Assembly (NCBI GenBank): GCA_958296075.1
Contig: CATQHW010000002.1
Coordinates: 62,001-126,000 of the forward strand
From: an uncultured Spirochaetia bacterium
GTDB lineage: Bacteria > Spirochaetota > Spirochaetia > SZUA-6 > Bin103
Reading direction: 5' to 3'
DNA: 64,000 bases
Each line of letters begins with the position of its first letter. The first letter of the stretch is position 1. Shown here in pieces: positions 7,916 through 16,159 of the stretch. Made by a program: the position numbers and the translations under genes. Under the pieces are notes generated by a model, which was not told the origin of the DNA, searched no databases, and was given only the letters and a program-made list of their open reading frames with translations.

Positions 7916-8697
7916 GAGGGATATTGCTCGCGCTCCCAGTGTTCCTTCTGGACGTGCTGACTTGTCATACCGAGAAAACATTCCATAATGACTTTGTGCG
8001 CACGATCGAACCAGTCATCGGCTGCAGATTTCGTGATGCATCCGGCTTGTCCGGTCGCCTTTATTTCAAACACGAGAATGGGAACGCTGGGATCTTGGAC
8101 CGTTTTCCCGGTCCGTACGGCGACCTGTAGATGCGTTGTGTTCTCCATACGAAAGGCAAAGCGGCAGTCAAGGTCAGCCGAGGACCAATGATCGCTGCCT
8201 GGGGTAAGCATAGAGAAGGTGGGAAGGATAGCATTCGTATCTTGTGGACCGTGCCAGTATTCGCACCGCTGAACAGTGTTTACGTAGGTGAGTTCGCATA
8301 AATCCATTGTCGGCTCTGCCGACGAAACTTCAGTGCGAATGAACTCCGAAAAAAGAGCGTAGTACTTGTCGAAATCTGGTTTGATAGAACGATACCTCGG
8401 GTACACGTCATTCCGGCGTCGCCAATTGAACATGAACGCGTTCTTCTGAATTTGAATAAGGCTTACGTCATCGTCAGCGGTAAACCAATAGCGAGGCATC
8501 GGGAAGACGTCAGCACCGAGAGGCGGAACTTCCGTTCCTACGGGTGGTTGCTGGCGCGCCGCCGGAAACTCGCTCTTGATCCGTGCCCAATAGAGTCCTA
8601 CGTGTTCGCTGCTTAGTTCAAGGGCGGGCTTGAAGTACTTGGCCATTACGACTTCGGTGACCGGTGGATGTTTGAAGTAGACTGACGTTGATTCCAC
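7912..8697 (-). CDS. TIGR04255 family protein
   Basis: The 261-residue protein fits TIGR04255, a sporadically distributed family of unknown function. The N-terminus has the family opening PPVTEVVMAKYFKPALEL, followed by FPMPRYWFTADDDVSLIQIQ and FMFNWRRRNDVYPRYRSIK, which match the family's conserved 'RYWF-Q-NWR-YP-Y' run. The C-terminal half ends with ADDWFDRAHKVIMECFLGMT. The start is a GTG at 8697; the only alternative, a later ATG, would cut into the conserved N-terminus. No strong ribosome-binding site is visible. It is the first of three coupled genes in an AT-richer island between two GC-rich operons, which suggests horizontal acquisition as a unit. Confidence 0.85.
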   Translation of the reverse strand: MESTSVYFKHPPVTEVVMAKYFKPALELSSEHVGLYWARIKSEFPAARQQPPVGTEVPPLGADVFPMPRYWFTADDDVSLIQIQKNAFMFNWRRRNDVYPRYRSIKPDFDKYYALFSEFIRTEVSSAEPTMDLCELTYVNTVQRCEYWHGPQDTNAILPTFSMLTPGSDHWSSADLDCRFAFRMENTTHLQVAVRTGKTVQDPSVPILVFEIKATGQAGCITKSAADDWFDRAHKVIMECFLGMTSQHVQKEHWEREQYPS

Positions 8698-8850
8698 TGC
8701 TCTCGATTCGGGTCTTTCAGGAATTTCGTGTGGACGAGGTAGTCACATGGGGAACACCGCCCGTCATGGTCCGTTCAGAAGGCGCTTGACCATCCGCGTT
8801 ACCCGCTTGACCGGCGCTGGCCGACAGCGGATCGCCGAGCGATACCAAAA

Positions 8851-10536
8851 TCATCCTGGTCCTCCCTTTCGTGCGGTTTGAGGCAGCCCGCTTTGCTCGA
8901 CGGTCCCAGAGTCACGATACGGGTTCCGGTCACGAGCGTCAAACCCGGCGCGGGCGCGGCCGGGTGGAGGCTCGCCTGCGATCGATTCGCCGGTGATCGA
9001 TTCGCCCATGATCGATTCGGCGGCGTACACGCGGTACTGGTTCGGCTTGCCCGGCGAGCGGTGGCCCACCTCCCAGACGGTGCGGCCGTCGGGGGTGACC
9101 TCGGCGATGATGAAGACGCGGCAGCACCGCTCGGCGCGGCTCGATCCGTAGAGGATCAGGGTGTTGCCGCCCGGCAGGCGCTGCACGCTGGAGCAGCACG
9201 CCGCGTACAGCGGCGGCCGGTGCCGGTATTCCCAGACCCGCCGCGCCGCCATCCGCTGCAGGTCGAGCTCCAGCTCGACGGCGCGGGAGAACTGACCGCC
9301 TTCCGCGTAGGGACGGCCGGTGCCGTTGTCGAACAGCAGCACGTTGCCGTTGGCCAGCGGCAGCGCGGTGTGCTGCGCGTAGAACCGGTCGCGCGGGTCC
9401 GCGAATGCAAAGTCGCTGCCCGGACCGCCCAGGCGCCAGCGCACTGCGCCGGTCTCCGGCGCGATCGAGATCACCTGGTTCAGATGGCCGAGCGACAGCA
9501 GCACGCTGCCGTCGGCCGCCATCGCCGCCGAGTTGCCGTGGCTCCAGTCCTGCACGCGCCGGTCGCGTTCACAGCCGCCCCACATCGGGTGGCCGGGCAG
9601 CGTCCGGTTGGAAGCCGGCGCAACCCGGTCGGACGGCGACAGGTGATCGAAGATGTTCCAGACGATCGCCGCGCTGTCGGCCTCTGCGTCCCAGATGCCG
9701 ATCGTATCCCCTTCCTGCGGCGCCGGCGGATCGCCGTAGCCGTCCCACAGGATGTCGCGGGACAGGTACAGCACCCGCCCGTCGGGCAGCACCTGCACCT
9801 CATGGTGCATGGGGCCGAACGGCGCGCAGACGTCGGTCAGGCGGCGCAGCTCGCCGCCGGCGGGGTCGATCTCCACCAAGCCGGCCGCGGTGGTGCCGCC
9901 CTGGAAACCGGCCAAGTAGACGATGTTGCCGTTCGGGCGGCGCGCCATCACGTACGGCTGCTCGTCCTCTGGCGCCTGGAAGTACCAGACGACGTGGCCT
10001 TCGCCGTCGAACGCCGCCAAGCCGAAGAACTCGCTCTGCCGAAACTCCAGGAACGTGACCGGCAGGGTCGGCGCGCCGCGCCAGACGTCGAATACGGCGT
10101 CGCGCAGGCCGTCCGGCAACTCGCCGGTGGTGAAGCCGGCGGCCGGCGTGGGCACGGACAGGCGGCCATCGACGCCGGCCGCGCGCACCTCGTAGCGGTA
10201 CTCGGTCGCGGCGCGCAGCCGGACCAGATGCGCGGTGAAGGAGGTGCCGCGGCTCGCCACGGGCGCCGAGCGCAGTACCGCGCCGCCTGCAGCGGGCCGG
10301 TAGTCGATCACCACGTGGCCCGGCGCGGCCAGCTCGCCTTCCACCACGGCGATCAGCGTGTTGCCGGCGTGAATGCGTGCGGCGGCGCTCAGCGGCGGCG
10401 GAGGCGCGGGAGGGTCGTCGTCGGCCCAGCCGGCCGCCGCGGCGGTCAGCAGGGCGGCGGCAGCGAACGCCCGTCGAGCGATCCGAGCCGTCCGGGCGCG
10501 GGCGGACCAACGGGACGCGCAGGGCACGGCCGGCAT
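8851..10536 (-). CDS. Arylsulfotransferase (ASST)-like secreted beta-propeller protein, second copy
   Basis: A 561-residue paralogue of the protein at 395-1870. The ATG at 10536 gives an Arg-rich N-terminus and signal-like core (AFAAAALLTAAAAGWA), an Ig-like segment (residues about 50-130) and propeller blades. The blade MHHEVQVLPDGRVLYLSRD carries the His pair expected for ASST proteins, and HGNSAAMAADGSVLLSLGHL and NVLLFDNGTGRPYAEGG match the paralogue. The C-terminus has a short tandem duplication (ESIMG-ESITG-ESIAG) and a Gly/Arg-rich tail. It is transcribed away from the family-5 binding-protein operon at 10681. True sulfotransferase activity is not shown; the family assignment rests on the repeated blades and His pattern. 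Confidence 0.75.
   Translation of the reverse strand: MPAVPCASRWSARARTARIARRAFAAAALLTAAAAGWADDDPPAPPPPLSAAARIHAGNTLIAVVEGELAAPGHVVIDYRPAAGGAVLRSAPVASRGTSFTAHLVRLRAATEYRYEVRAAGVDGRLSVPTPAAGFTTGELPDGLRDAVFDVWRGAPTLPVTFLEFRQSEFFGLAAFDGEGHVVWYFQAPEDEQPYVMARRPNGNIVYLAGFQGGTTAAGLVEIDPAGGELRRLTDVCAPFGPMHHEVQVLPDGRVLYLSRDILWDGYGDPPAPQEGDTIGIWDAEADSAAIVWNIFDHLSPSDRVAPASNRTLPGHPMWGGCERDRRVQDWSHGNSAAMAADGSVLLSLGHLNQVISIAPETGAVRWRLGGPGSDFAFADPRDRFYAQHTALPLANGNVLLFDNGTGRPYAEGGQFSRAVELELDLQRMAARRVWEYRHRPPLYAACCSSVQRLPGGNTLILYGSSRAERCCRVFIIAEVTPDGRTVWEVGHRSPGKPNQYRVYAAESIMGESITGESIAGEPPPGRARAGFDARDRNPYRDSGTVEQSGLPQTARKGGPG
8980..9024. repeat. Three tandem 15-bp units at the 3' end of the second arylsulfotransferase-like gene
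   Basis: Units begin at 8980, 8995 and 9010. Each starts with the palindrome-containing GATCGATTCG and differs at one to three later bases. In protein they encode ESIMG, ESITG and ESIAG. The paralogue at 395 has just one such unit near its end, so this is a local slippage expansion. Confidence 0.8.
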
Positions 10537-10603
10537 GAGGCGCGCAGCGTGGCACGGCGGCGCCCTCCCTGCCAGCGACCGGATAGCGACCGGAACCTAT
10601 TCC

Positions 10604-10632
10604 TTGACACGCCGCGCACGTGCGGCGACGAT
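10604..10632 (+). promoter_or_regulatory. Candidate sigma-70-type promoter of the first family-5 importer operon
   Basis: TTGACA at 10604-10609 is a perfect -35 box. A weak -10 (GACGAT, 10627-10632) follows after 17 bp. A perfect 10-bp palindrome, CGCACGTGCG (10615-10624), sits in the spacer and could bind a regulator. Further down, GGAGG at 10669-10673 is 7 nt from the ATG of the binding-protein gene. The -10 is a poor match, so the promoter is tentative. Confidence 0.4.
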
Positions 10633-10680
10633 GCAGGGTCCGCTGAGCGCGACCGCGCTTGAGCGTTTGGAGGTAAACAC

Positions 10681-12696
10681 ATGCACCTGTACAAGAAGGC
10701 CGCGCCGCTGGCGGTGGCGCTTGGCCTGATCCTGTCGATGCCGGCGTTCGCCCAGATCGGCACGTTCGCCTACGACGGCCCGCTGCCGACCCAGTTCAAC
10801 GAGGCGCCGATGCTGGCCGCCAAGGTGGCGGCAGGTGATCTGCCCCCGGTCGAAGAGCGGCTGCCGATCGCCTCGGACGTCCTGGTCGTCCCGGTGGTCG
10901 AACGAATCGGCGACTACGGCGGCACGTGGCGGCGCGGCTTCGGCGGTCCCAGCGACGGCCAGAACGCGGACCGCATCATGATGGACCATCTGCTGCTGTA
11001 CGACATCGACGGCACCAACATCGTCCCCAACATCGTCAAGGACTGGTCGCTGGAAGCGGACGGCGTCACCTACACGTTCGAGCTCCGGCGCGAGATGAAG
11101 TGGTCGGACGGCACGCCGTTCACCGCCGACGACTTCCTGTGGGCCAACGAGCACGTCGTCTGTCACGAGACGCTGAATCCGGAGAAGCAGTGCCGCCTGG
11201 GCTTCTCGTCATTCAACCCGAAGGTCCGCAAGATCGACGACAGCACCATCCAATGGTACTTCGAGACCCCGCAGGCCGGCTTCATCGACGACGTGGCCAC
11301 CTATCGCGTCGCCGGCTGGACGCTCAACGGCCGCGTCGGCGCCCCCTCGTTCGCACCGGCCCACTTCCTGGAGCAGTTCCACAAGGACTTCGCCGACGCG
11401 GACGCGATCGACAAGATGGTGGCCGAGGAGGGCTTCGAGAACTGGGAGACCTTCTTCAAGAACAAGATCGACGTGCACAAGACGGTCGAGGCGCCGACGG
11501 TCGCCCCGTGGGTCGTCACCAGCCCCAACAACACCGACCTGTGGGCGTTCGAGCGCAATCCCTACTACTACGGGGTCGACCCGGCGGGGAACCAGCTCCC
11601 GTACATCGACAAGATCGAGATGCGACTGTACGCGAGCAGTGAGGTGCACAACCTGCGCGCCGTCAACGGCGAGTACGACTTCAACCACCGCGGCATCGCC
11701 TTCAGCAACGTGCCCACCTTCCTGGAGAACGCGGACAAGGGGAACTACCGGTTGGTACTGTGGCCGGGCGACGCCACCGTGGCGGTCGCCTTCAACTACA
11801 GCTACGGTCTGGGCGACGTGACCGAGGAGCCGGATGCGGAGATCCGCAAGTGGATCACCAATCGCGACTTCAAGATCGCCATGTCGCACGCCATCAACCG
11901 CGACAAGATCAACGAGCTGATCTACTTCGGCACGGCCACGGGACGGCAGGCGGTGTTTCCGAGCTGGCACGCCCACTATCCGGGCGATGAGGTCGCGTTC
12001 CGCTATGCGGACTACGACCCGGCCAAGGCCAACGAGATCCTGGACGACGCCGGGCTCTCCGAGAGGGATTCAGCCGGCTTCCGCCTGCGCACGGACGGCA
12101 GCGGCAGACGGTTGACCCTCGACTTCTCCTACAGCGTGGGTTGGTTCGCCGATTCAGGCATCGTCGAGCTGCTCAGGGAGGATTGGGCAGCGATCGGCGT
12201 CAACGTCAACCTGCGGGTGGTGCAGGGCAAGGCGGCCACCGACGAGCGCGGCGGCAATCTGCAGCAGCTCCACCTTGACGGCGACGTCAACGCGCGTGAG
12301 CCGACCAGCCTGATCTCCGGCCGCAGCGCCTTCCCGGCGTATTCGAACTGGTACTCGCAGCGCTCGGGCTCCTACACGCTGGGCGCGGTGGTGGCCGAAC
12401 CACCGGAGTCCGACACCGAATTCTGGCGGCTGATCGAGCTGAGCGACGAATCGCAGTTGCTGCGCTACGCCGACCGTACGGAGAACTACCTGGAGACGCA
12501 GGAGATCGCCGTGAACAACCTCTACTACATCGGCCTCATCGGCGATTCGGCCGCCTCCAACGGCGTCATCGTCGTCAAGAACAACTTCCGCAACGTGCCG
12601 GACCGCGCGCCGAACGTCTCCGCGCTGCAGAACCCGGGAAGCGGGCGGACGGTTCAGTTCTTCTTCGAAGGCGGCAGGAACGACGCCGGCTTCTAG
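10681..12696 (+). CDS. Family-5 extracellular solute-binding protein (Dpp/Opp/Agp type)
   Basis: This 671-residue secreted receptor delivers a ligand to the permeases at 12796 and 13826. It starts at ATG 10681 behind GGAGG, with a signal peptide (MHLYKKAAPLAVALGLILSM, cleavage near AFAQ). Typical family-5 landmarks are GDYGGTWRRGFGGP, LVPNIVKDWSLEADGVTYTF, LRREMKWSDGTPFTADDFLW and AMSHAINRDKINELIYFG. At about 670 residues it is longer than DppA or OppA (about 520-540) and closer to oligosaccharide receptors such as AgpA, so glycan fragments are as likely a ligand as peptides. A strong stem-loop follows the gene. No ATPase gene accompanies it. Confidence 0.9.
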   Translation: MHLYKKAAPLAVALGLILSMPAFAQIGTFAYDGPLPTQFNEAPMLAAKVAAGDLPPVEERLPIASDVLVVPVVERIGDYGGTWRRGFGGPSDGQNADRIMMDHLLLYDIDGTNIVPNIVKDWSLEADGVTYTFELRREMKWSDGTPFTADDFLWANEHVVCHETLNPEKQCRLGFSSFNPKVRKIDDSTIQWYFETPQAGFIDDVATYRVAGWTLNGRVGAPSFAPAHFLEQFHKDFADADAIDKMVAEEGFENWETFFKNKIDVHKTVEAPTVAPWVVTSPNNTDLWAFERNPYYYGVDPAGNQLPYIDKIEMRLYASSEVHNLRAVNGEYDFNHRGIAFSNVPTFLENADKGNYRLVLWPGDATVAVAFNYSYGLGDVTEEPDAEIRKWITNRDFKIAMSHAINRDKINELIYFGTATGRQAVFPSWHAHYPGDEVAFRYADYDPAKANEILDDAGLSERDSAGFRLRTDGSGRRLTLDFSYSVGWFADSGIVELLREDWAAIGVNVNLRVVQGKAATDERGGNLQQLHLDGDVNAREPTSLISGRSAFPAYSNWYSQRSGSYTLGAVVAEPPESDTEFWRLIELSDESQLLRYADRTENYLETQEIAVNNLYYIGLIGDSAASNGVIVVKNNFRNVPDRAPNVSALQNPGSGRTVQFFFEGGRNDAGF

Positions 12697-12733
12697 GTCG
12701 CGCATCGGCTAGCGACACGCACGTGGACTCAGA

Positions 12734-12769
12734 CGAGCGGTCCGCTCCGACAACGGCGCGGGCCGCTCG
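12734..12769 (+). promoter_or_regulatory. Intercistronic stem-loop between binding protein and DppB-like gene
   Basis: Bases 12734-12745 pair with 12758-12769 (12 bp including one G-U) around a 12-nt loop. No T tract follows, so it is more likely an mRNA-stabilising or partial attenuation structure than a full terminator. Comparable hairpins lie after the binding-protein genes at 17479, 49392 and 56673. Confidence 0.6.
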
Positions 12770-12795
12770 CTGATTCCGTTCCTCAAGACTCGCCC

Positions 12796-13815
12796 ATGGC
12801 TGCTTACATCGCCCGCCGGTTCGGCTACGCGGTGCTCACGTCGCTGGCCATCTCCCTGCTGGCGTTCCTGATCGTCCAGCTCCCCCAGGGCGATTTCGCC
12901 GACCATTACGTACAGACCCTGCTTGGCGCCGGTCAGGGAGCCGGCGCGTCGGGAAACATCCTGGGTGACCCGGCCTTGGAGGCGCAATTGCGCGCCGATT
13001 TCGGGCTCGACCAGCCGGTGCCGATCCAGTATCTCAAGTGGCTGCTGCGCATGGTCACCGGCGACTGGGGGAGGTCGTTCGAGTTCAACCGGCCGATCGT
13101 CGACGTGATCGCCGACCGGCTCACGAACACCATCATCCTGGCCGTCGGCACCATCCTGTTGACCTGGACGATGGCGGTCCCGATCGGCATCTACTCCGCG
13201 GTGCGCCACAATACGCCGCAGGACTACGCGGTCACGTTCATCGGCTTTCTGGGGCTGGCGGTGCCGAACTTCCTCCTGGCACTGATATTGCTATGGCTCG
13301 GGGCGCTGCTGTTCGGCTGGGAGATCGGCGGCCTGTATTCGCCGGAATACCTCAACGAGCCGTGGACCTGGGCCAAGTTCGTCAACATGCTGCGCCATCT
13401 GATCGCTCCCTCGATCGTGCTGGGCACCGCCGGCACCGCGGCGCTGATCCGCATCATGCGCAACAACCTGCTCGACGAGTTGCGCAAGCAGTACGTGATG
13501 TCGGCGCGCGCCAGGGGCGTGGCCGAGTGGAAGTTGATCTTCAAGTATCCGGTGCGCCTGGCGTTCAATCCGTTCATTTCCACGATGGGCTATCTGCTGC
13601 CGTTCCTGCTGTCCGGCGACGTGATCGTCTCCACCGTGCTCAGTCTGCCGACCGTGGGGCCGGTGCTGCTGCAGGCGATCCTCAGCGAGGATCTCTATCT
13701 GGCATCCGTCATCCTGCTCTGGCTGGGCATGCTGACCGTGATCGGCACGTTCATCTCCGATCTGCTGCTGGCGGTCACCGATCCGCGCATCCGGTTGACC
13801 CGCGCATCCGGTTGA
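12796..13815 (+). CDS. ABC importer permease, DppB/OppB-like
   Basis: The 339-residue protein is the first permease of the importer begun at 10681. It opens MAAYIARRFGYAVLTSLAIS, the amphipathic start and first membrane helix common to DppB-type proteins. A periplasmic segment follows containing DFGLDQPVPIQYLKWL and RSFEFNRPIVDVI. The coupling loop reads MSARARGVAEWKLIFKYPVR and the C-terminus ends LLAVTDPRIRLTRASG. Spacing to the upstream gene is 99 bp and holds the stem-loop. No Shine-Dalgarno is evident before this ATG, so translation may be weaker than for the binding protein. Confidence 0.92.
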   Translation: MAAYIARRFGYAVLTSLAISLLAFLIVQLPQGDFADHYVQTLLGAGQGAGASGNILGDPALEAQLRADFGLDQPVPIQYLKWLLRMVTGDWGRSFEFNRPIVDVIADRLTNTIILAVGTILLTWTMAVPIGIYSAVRHNTPQDYAVTFIGFLGLAVPNFLLALILLWLGALLFGWEIGGLYSPEYLNEPWTWAKFVNMLRHLIAPSIVLGTAGTAALIRIMRNNLLDELRKQYVMSARARGVAEWKLIFKYPVRLAFNPFISTMGYLLPFLLSGDVIVSTVLSLPTVGPVLLQAILSEDLYLASVILLWLGMLTVIGTFISDLLLAVTDPRIRLTRASG

Positions 13816-13825
13816 GCTGACGCCG

Positions 13826-14992
13826 ATGCCCGCAGAACCCGACCAAGCCATGGTTGAAGAACAGGACGGACGTGCGACCGCCTCCGGCGTATCGGGGACG
13901 GACGAAAGCCGGTACGTCGCCAGCCAATGGAAGCTCATGTGGTGGCGGTTTCGCCGCCACCGGGCGGGGATCGCCGCGCTGGTCGCGGTCGCCTTGTTCT
14001 ATCTGGTGGCGATCTTCGCCGACACGTTGTCGAGTTCCGATCCGGCGAAATCCGATGAGAAGTTTCCCACCGTACCGCCGCAGCGCCTGCGCTTATTCGA
14101 CGACGGGGCGCTGCGCCTGCACGTGTACGACCTGATCGGCGAACGCGATCTGACGACGTTCCGCAAGGTGTACCGGCCCGACCCGGAGACGCGGCTGCGC
14201 GTGCGGCTGATCGGCGACGGCTACGAGTACCGGCTGCTCGGGCTGTTTCCGAGCACCAAACACCTGCTGGTGGTGGATGGCCACGAGCGGCGGTTGGCGC
14301 CGTTCCTGTTCGGCACCGACGAGCAGGGCCGCGATATCTTCGCGCGCATCCTGCACGGCACGCGTCTGTCGCTGTCGATCGGCCTGATCGGCGTGGTGAT
14401 CAGTCTGGTGCTCGGCATCCTGATCGGCGGCGCCTCCGGCTACTATGGCGGCGCGATCGATACGGCGATCCAGCGCCTCATCGAGATCATGCGCTCCATC
14501 CCCACGATACCGGTCTGGATCGGGCTGGCCGCGGCCCTGCCGAGGGCGTTCACCGTCGAGCAGCGATACTTCGCGATCACGATCGTTCTGTCGCTGTATG
14601 CATGGACGGACATCGCGCGGGTCGTTCGCGGGCGGTTCCTGACGATGCGCGAGGAGGATTTCATCGCCGCGGCGCGGCTGTCCGGCTCCCGTGACCTGAC
14701 CATCATCCTGCGCCACATGGTGCCGAATTTCGCCAGCCACCTGATCGCCGCCGCCTCGCTGGCGATCCCCTTCATGATCGTGAGCGAGACCTCGCTGAGC
14801 TTCCTGGGGCTCGGCCTGCAGGCGCCGGCGATCAGTTGGGGGGTGCTGCTCAAGGCGGCGTCGAACGCGCGCACGGTCGCGTCGCTGCCGTGGCTGATGA
14901 TCCCGGCCATCCCGGTGATCTTAGCCGTGCTGGCGTTCAACTTCGTGGGCGACGGCCTGCGTGACGCGGCCGACCCGTACGATCGCAAGTAA
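13826..14992 (+). CDS. ABC importer permease, DppC/OppC-like, with long first periplasmic loop
   Basis: A 388-residue DppC-type permease, partner of the gene 10 bp upstream. After a soluble N-terminus (ASQWKLMWWRFRRHRAG) and a first membrane helix come about 120 periplasmic residues, including RLRLFDDGALRLHVYDLIGE and YRLLGLFPSTKHLL, leading to FLFGTDEQGRDIFARILHGT. DppC proteins of about 300 residues lack most of this insert; the DppC-like proteins at 47114 and 54402 share it. It ends with [18 protein letters not shown]. The stop is 2 bp before the GTG of the sialidase-like gene, so the two are cotranscribed. Confidence 0.92.
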   Translation: MPAEPDQAMVEEQDGRATASGVSGTDESRYVASQWKLMWWRFRRHRAGIAALVAVALFYLVAIFADTLSSSDPAKSDEKFPTVPPQRLRLFDDGALRLHVYDLIGERDLTTFRKVYRPDPETRLRVRLIGDGYEYRLLGLFPSTKHLLVVDGHERRLAPFLFGTDEQGRDIFARILHGTRLSLSIGLIGVVISLVLGILIGGASGYYGGAIDTAIQRLIEIMRSIPTIPVWIGLAAALPRAFTVEQRYFAITIVLSLYAWTDIARVVRGRFLTMREEDFIAAARLSGSRDLTIILRHMVPNFASHLIAAASLAIPFMIVSETSLSFLGLGLQAPAISWGVLLKAASNARTVASLPWLMIPAIPVILAVLAFNFVGDGLRDAADPYDRK

Positions 14993-14994
14993 CG

Positions 14995-16044
14995 GTGCAA
15001 CTCGTTACCGTCAGCCCCTGCAGCAAGGAGCGTCCGCGCAGCGACAGCGCGTCGCTGGTGGAGCTTGCCGGCGGCCGGCTGCTGATCGTCTATCACGGCT
15101 ACCGCGCCGGTCCCGAGGCGGGCGGCGACTTCGGCGACGCGGCGATCTTCAGCCGCTCCTCCACCGACGGCGGCTCGACCTGGAGCGAGGAGCGGCTGCT
15201 GCTCGACGTCGACGCGGGCGACGTCAACGTGATGAACCCGTCGCTGGCGCTGCTGGGTGACGAGTTGCTGCTGGCGTGCGCGCGCAACCACACCCGCACC
15301 GACTCGTCGCTGGAGCTTCGCCGGTCGGCCGACGCCGGGCAGACCTTCGGCGAGCCCACCTTCGTCTGGCGGCGCTGCGGCGAGCACCGCTTCACCATGT
15401 ACGACTGCTTCCGCCGGCTGCATGACGGGCGGCTGCTGATGATGATGCAGAGCTCGGCCCTCATCTGGGAGCCTGGCGAGAAGCAGTGGGTCGACAGTTA
15501 CGTGAGCGACGACGACGGCGCCACCTGGACGCTGCAGGGCGGCCGCATCGACCTGCCCATGCGCGGTGCGATGGAGCCGGCCGTGGCGCAGATGCCCGAC
15601 GGCGAGCTGGTCTGCTCGCTGCGCACCCAGCTCGGCCGGGTCTTCGTCACCCGCTCGCACGACTGCGGCCGGACCTGGGAGCTGCCGCAGCCGAGCGGCC
15701 CCATCAGCCCGGAGTCCTGCACCTGCCTCACCCCGCTGCCCGGCACCGAGCGGCTGGTGCTGTTCTGGAACCGCGGCCGGTACGTGCACGACCATCATCA
15801 CTTCGGAAACCGCACGCCGCTGTCGGCGGCCGTCTCGGACGATCGCGGCCGCACGTGGCGGCACGTCGCCGACATCGAAGCTCATCCGGCCGGCGAGTAC
15901 ACCAACCTGACCTGCCGCTTCCTTGCCGATGGCCGCGCCGCGCTTGCCTACCTGGCCGGTATCGCCGATGAGCCGGGCGCGTTCAACCGGACCTGTCTGG
16001 ATCTCAAGCTGGCGCTGCTGCCACGCTCCCTGTTCGAGGGATAG
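14995..16044 (+). CDS. Sialidase-like BNR/Asp-box beta-propeller protein
   Basis: The 349-residue protein has at least five Asp-box motifs (STDGGSTW, SADAGQTF, SDDDGATW, SHDCGRTW, SDDRGRTW), which mark the six-bladed sialidase-type propeller. There is no signal peptide, so it is predicted cytosolic. That suits an enzyme acting on imported oligosaccharide, or a non-sialidase member of the fold. The Arg triad and FRIP motif of true sialidases are not clearly present, so the substrate is open. The GTG start at 14995 is 2 bp after the DppC stop, and the gene closes the operon that begins at 10681. Three other window genes belong to the same fold. Confidence 0.82.
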   Translation: MQLVTVSPCSKERPRSDSASLVELAGGRLLIVYHGYRAGPEAGGDFGDAAIFSRSSTDGGSTWSEERLLLDVDAGDVNVMNPSLALLGDELLLACARNHTRTDSSLELRRSADAGQTFGEPTFVWRRCGEHRFTMYDCFRRLHDGRLLMMMQSSALIWEPGEKQWVDSYVSDDDGATWTLQGGRIDLPMRGAMEPAVAQMPDGELVCSLRTQLGRVFVTRSHDCGRTWELPQPSGPISPESCTCLTPLPGTERLVLFWNRGRYVHDHHHFGNRTPLSAAVSDDRGRTWRHVADIEAHPAGEYTNLTCRFLADGRAALAYLAGIADEPGAFNRTCLDLKLALLPRSLFEG

Positions 16045-16159
16045 GGAGGCGGCGCACCCCGCCGGCGGACCGGCACGCATTGGCAGTCGCCCGTCCATGC
16101 GGTAGGTTACGCGATGGCGCCCGCGTCGCCGACGACAGACGCTGCATAAGGAGAGAGAA

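Noticed and set aside
8980..9024. Possible CRISPR or regulatory repeat array
   Set aside because: Only three 15-bp in-frame units with no spacers, inside a coding region; better explained by slippage.
8878..10662. 594-residue + strand frame across the second arylsulfotransferase-like gene
   Set aside because: Antisense shadow rich in Arg, Ala and Gly with no recognisable domain.
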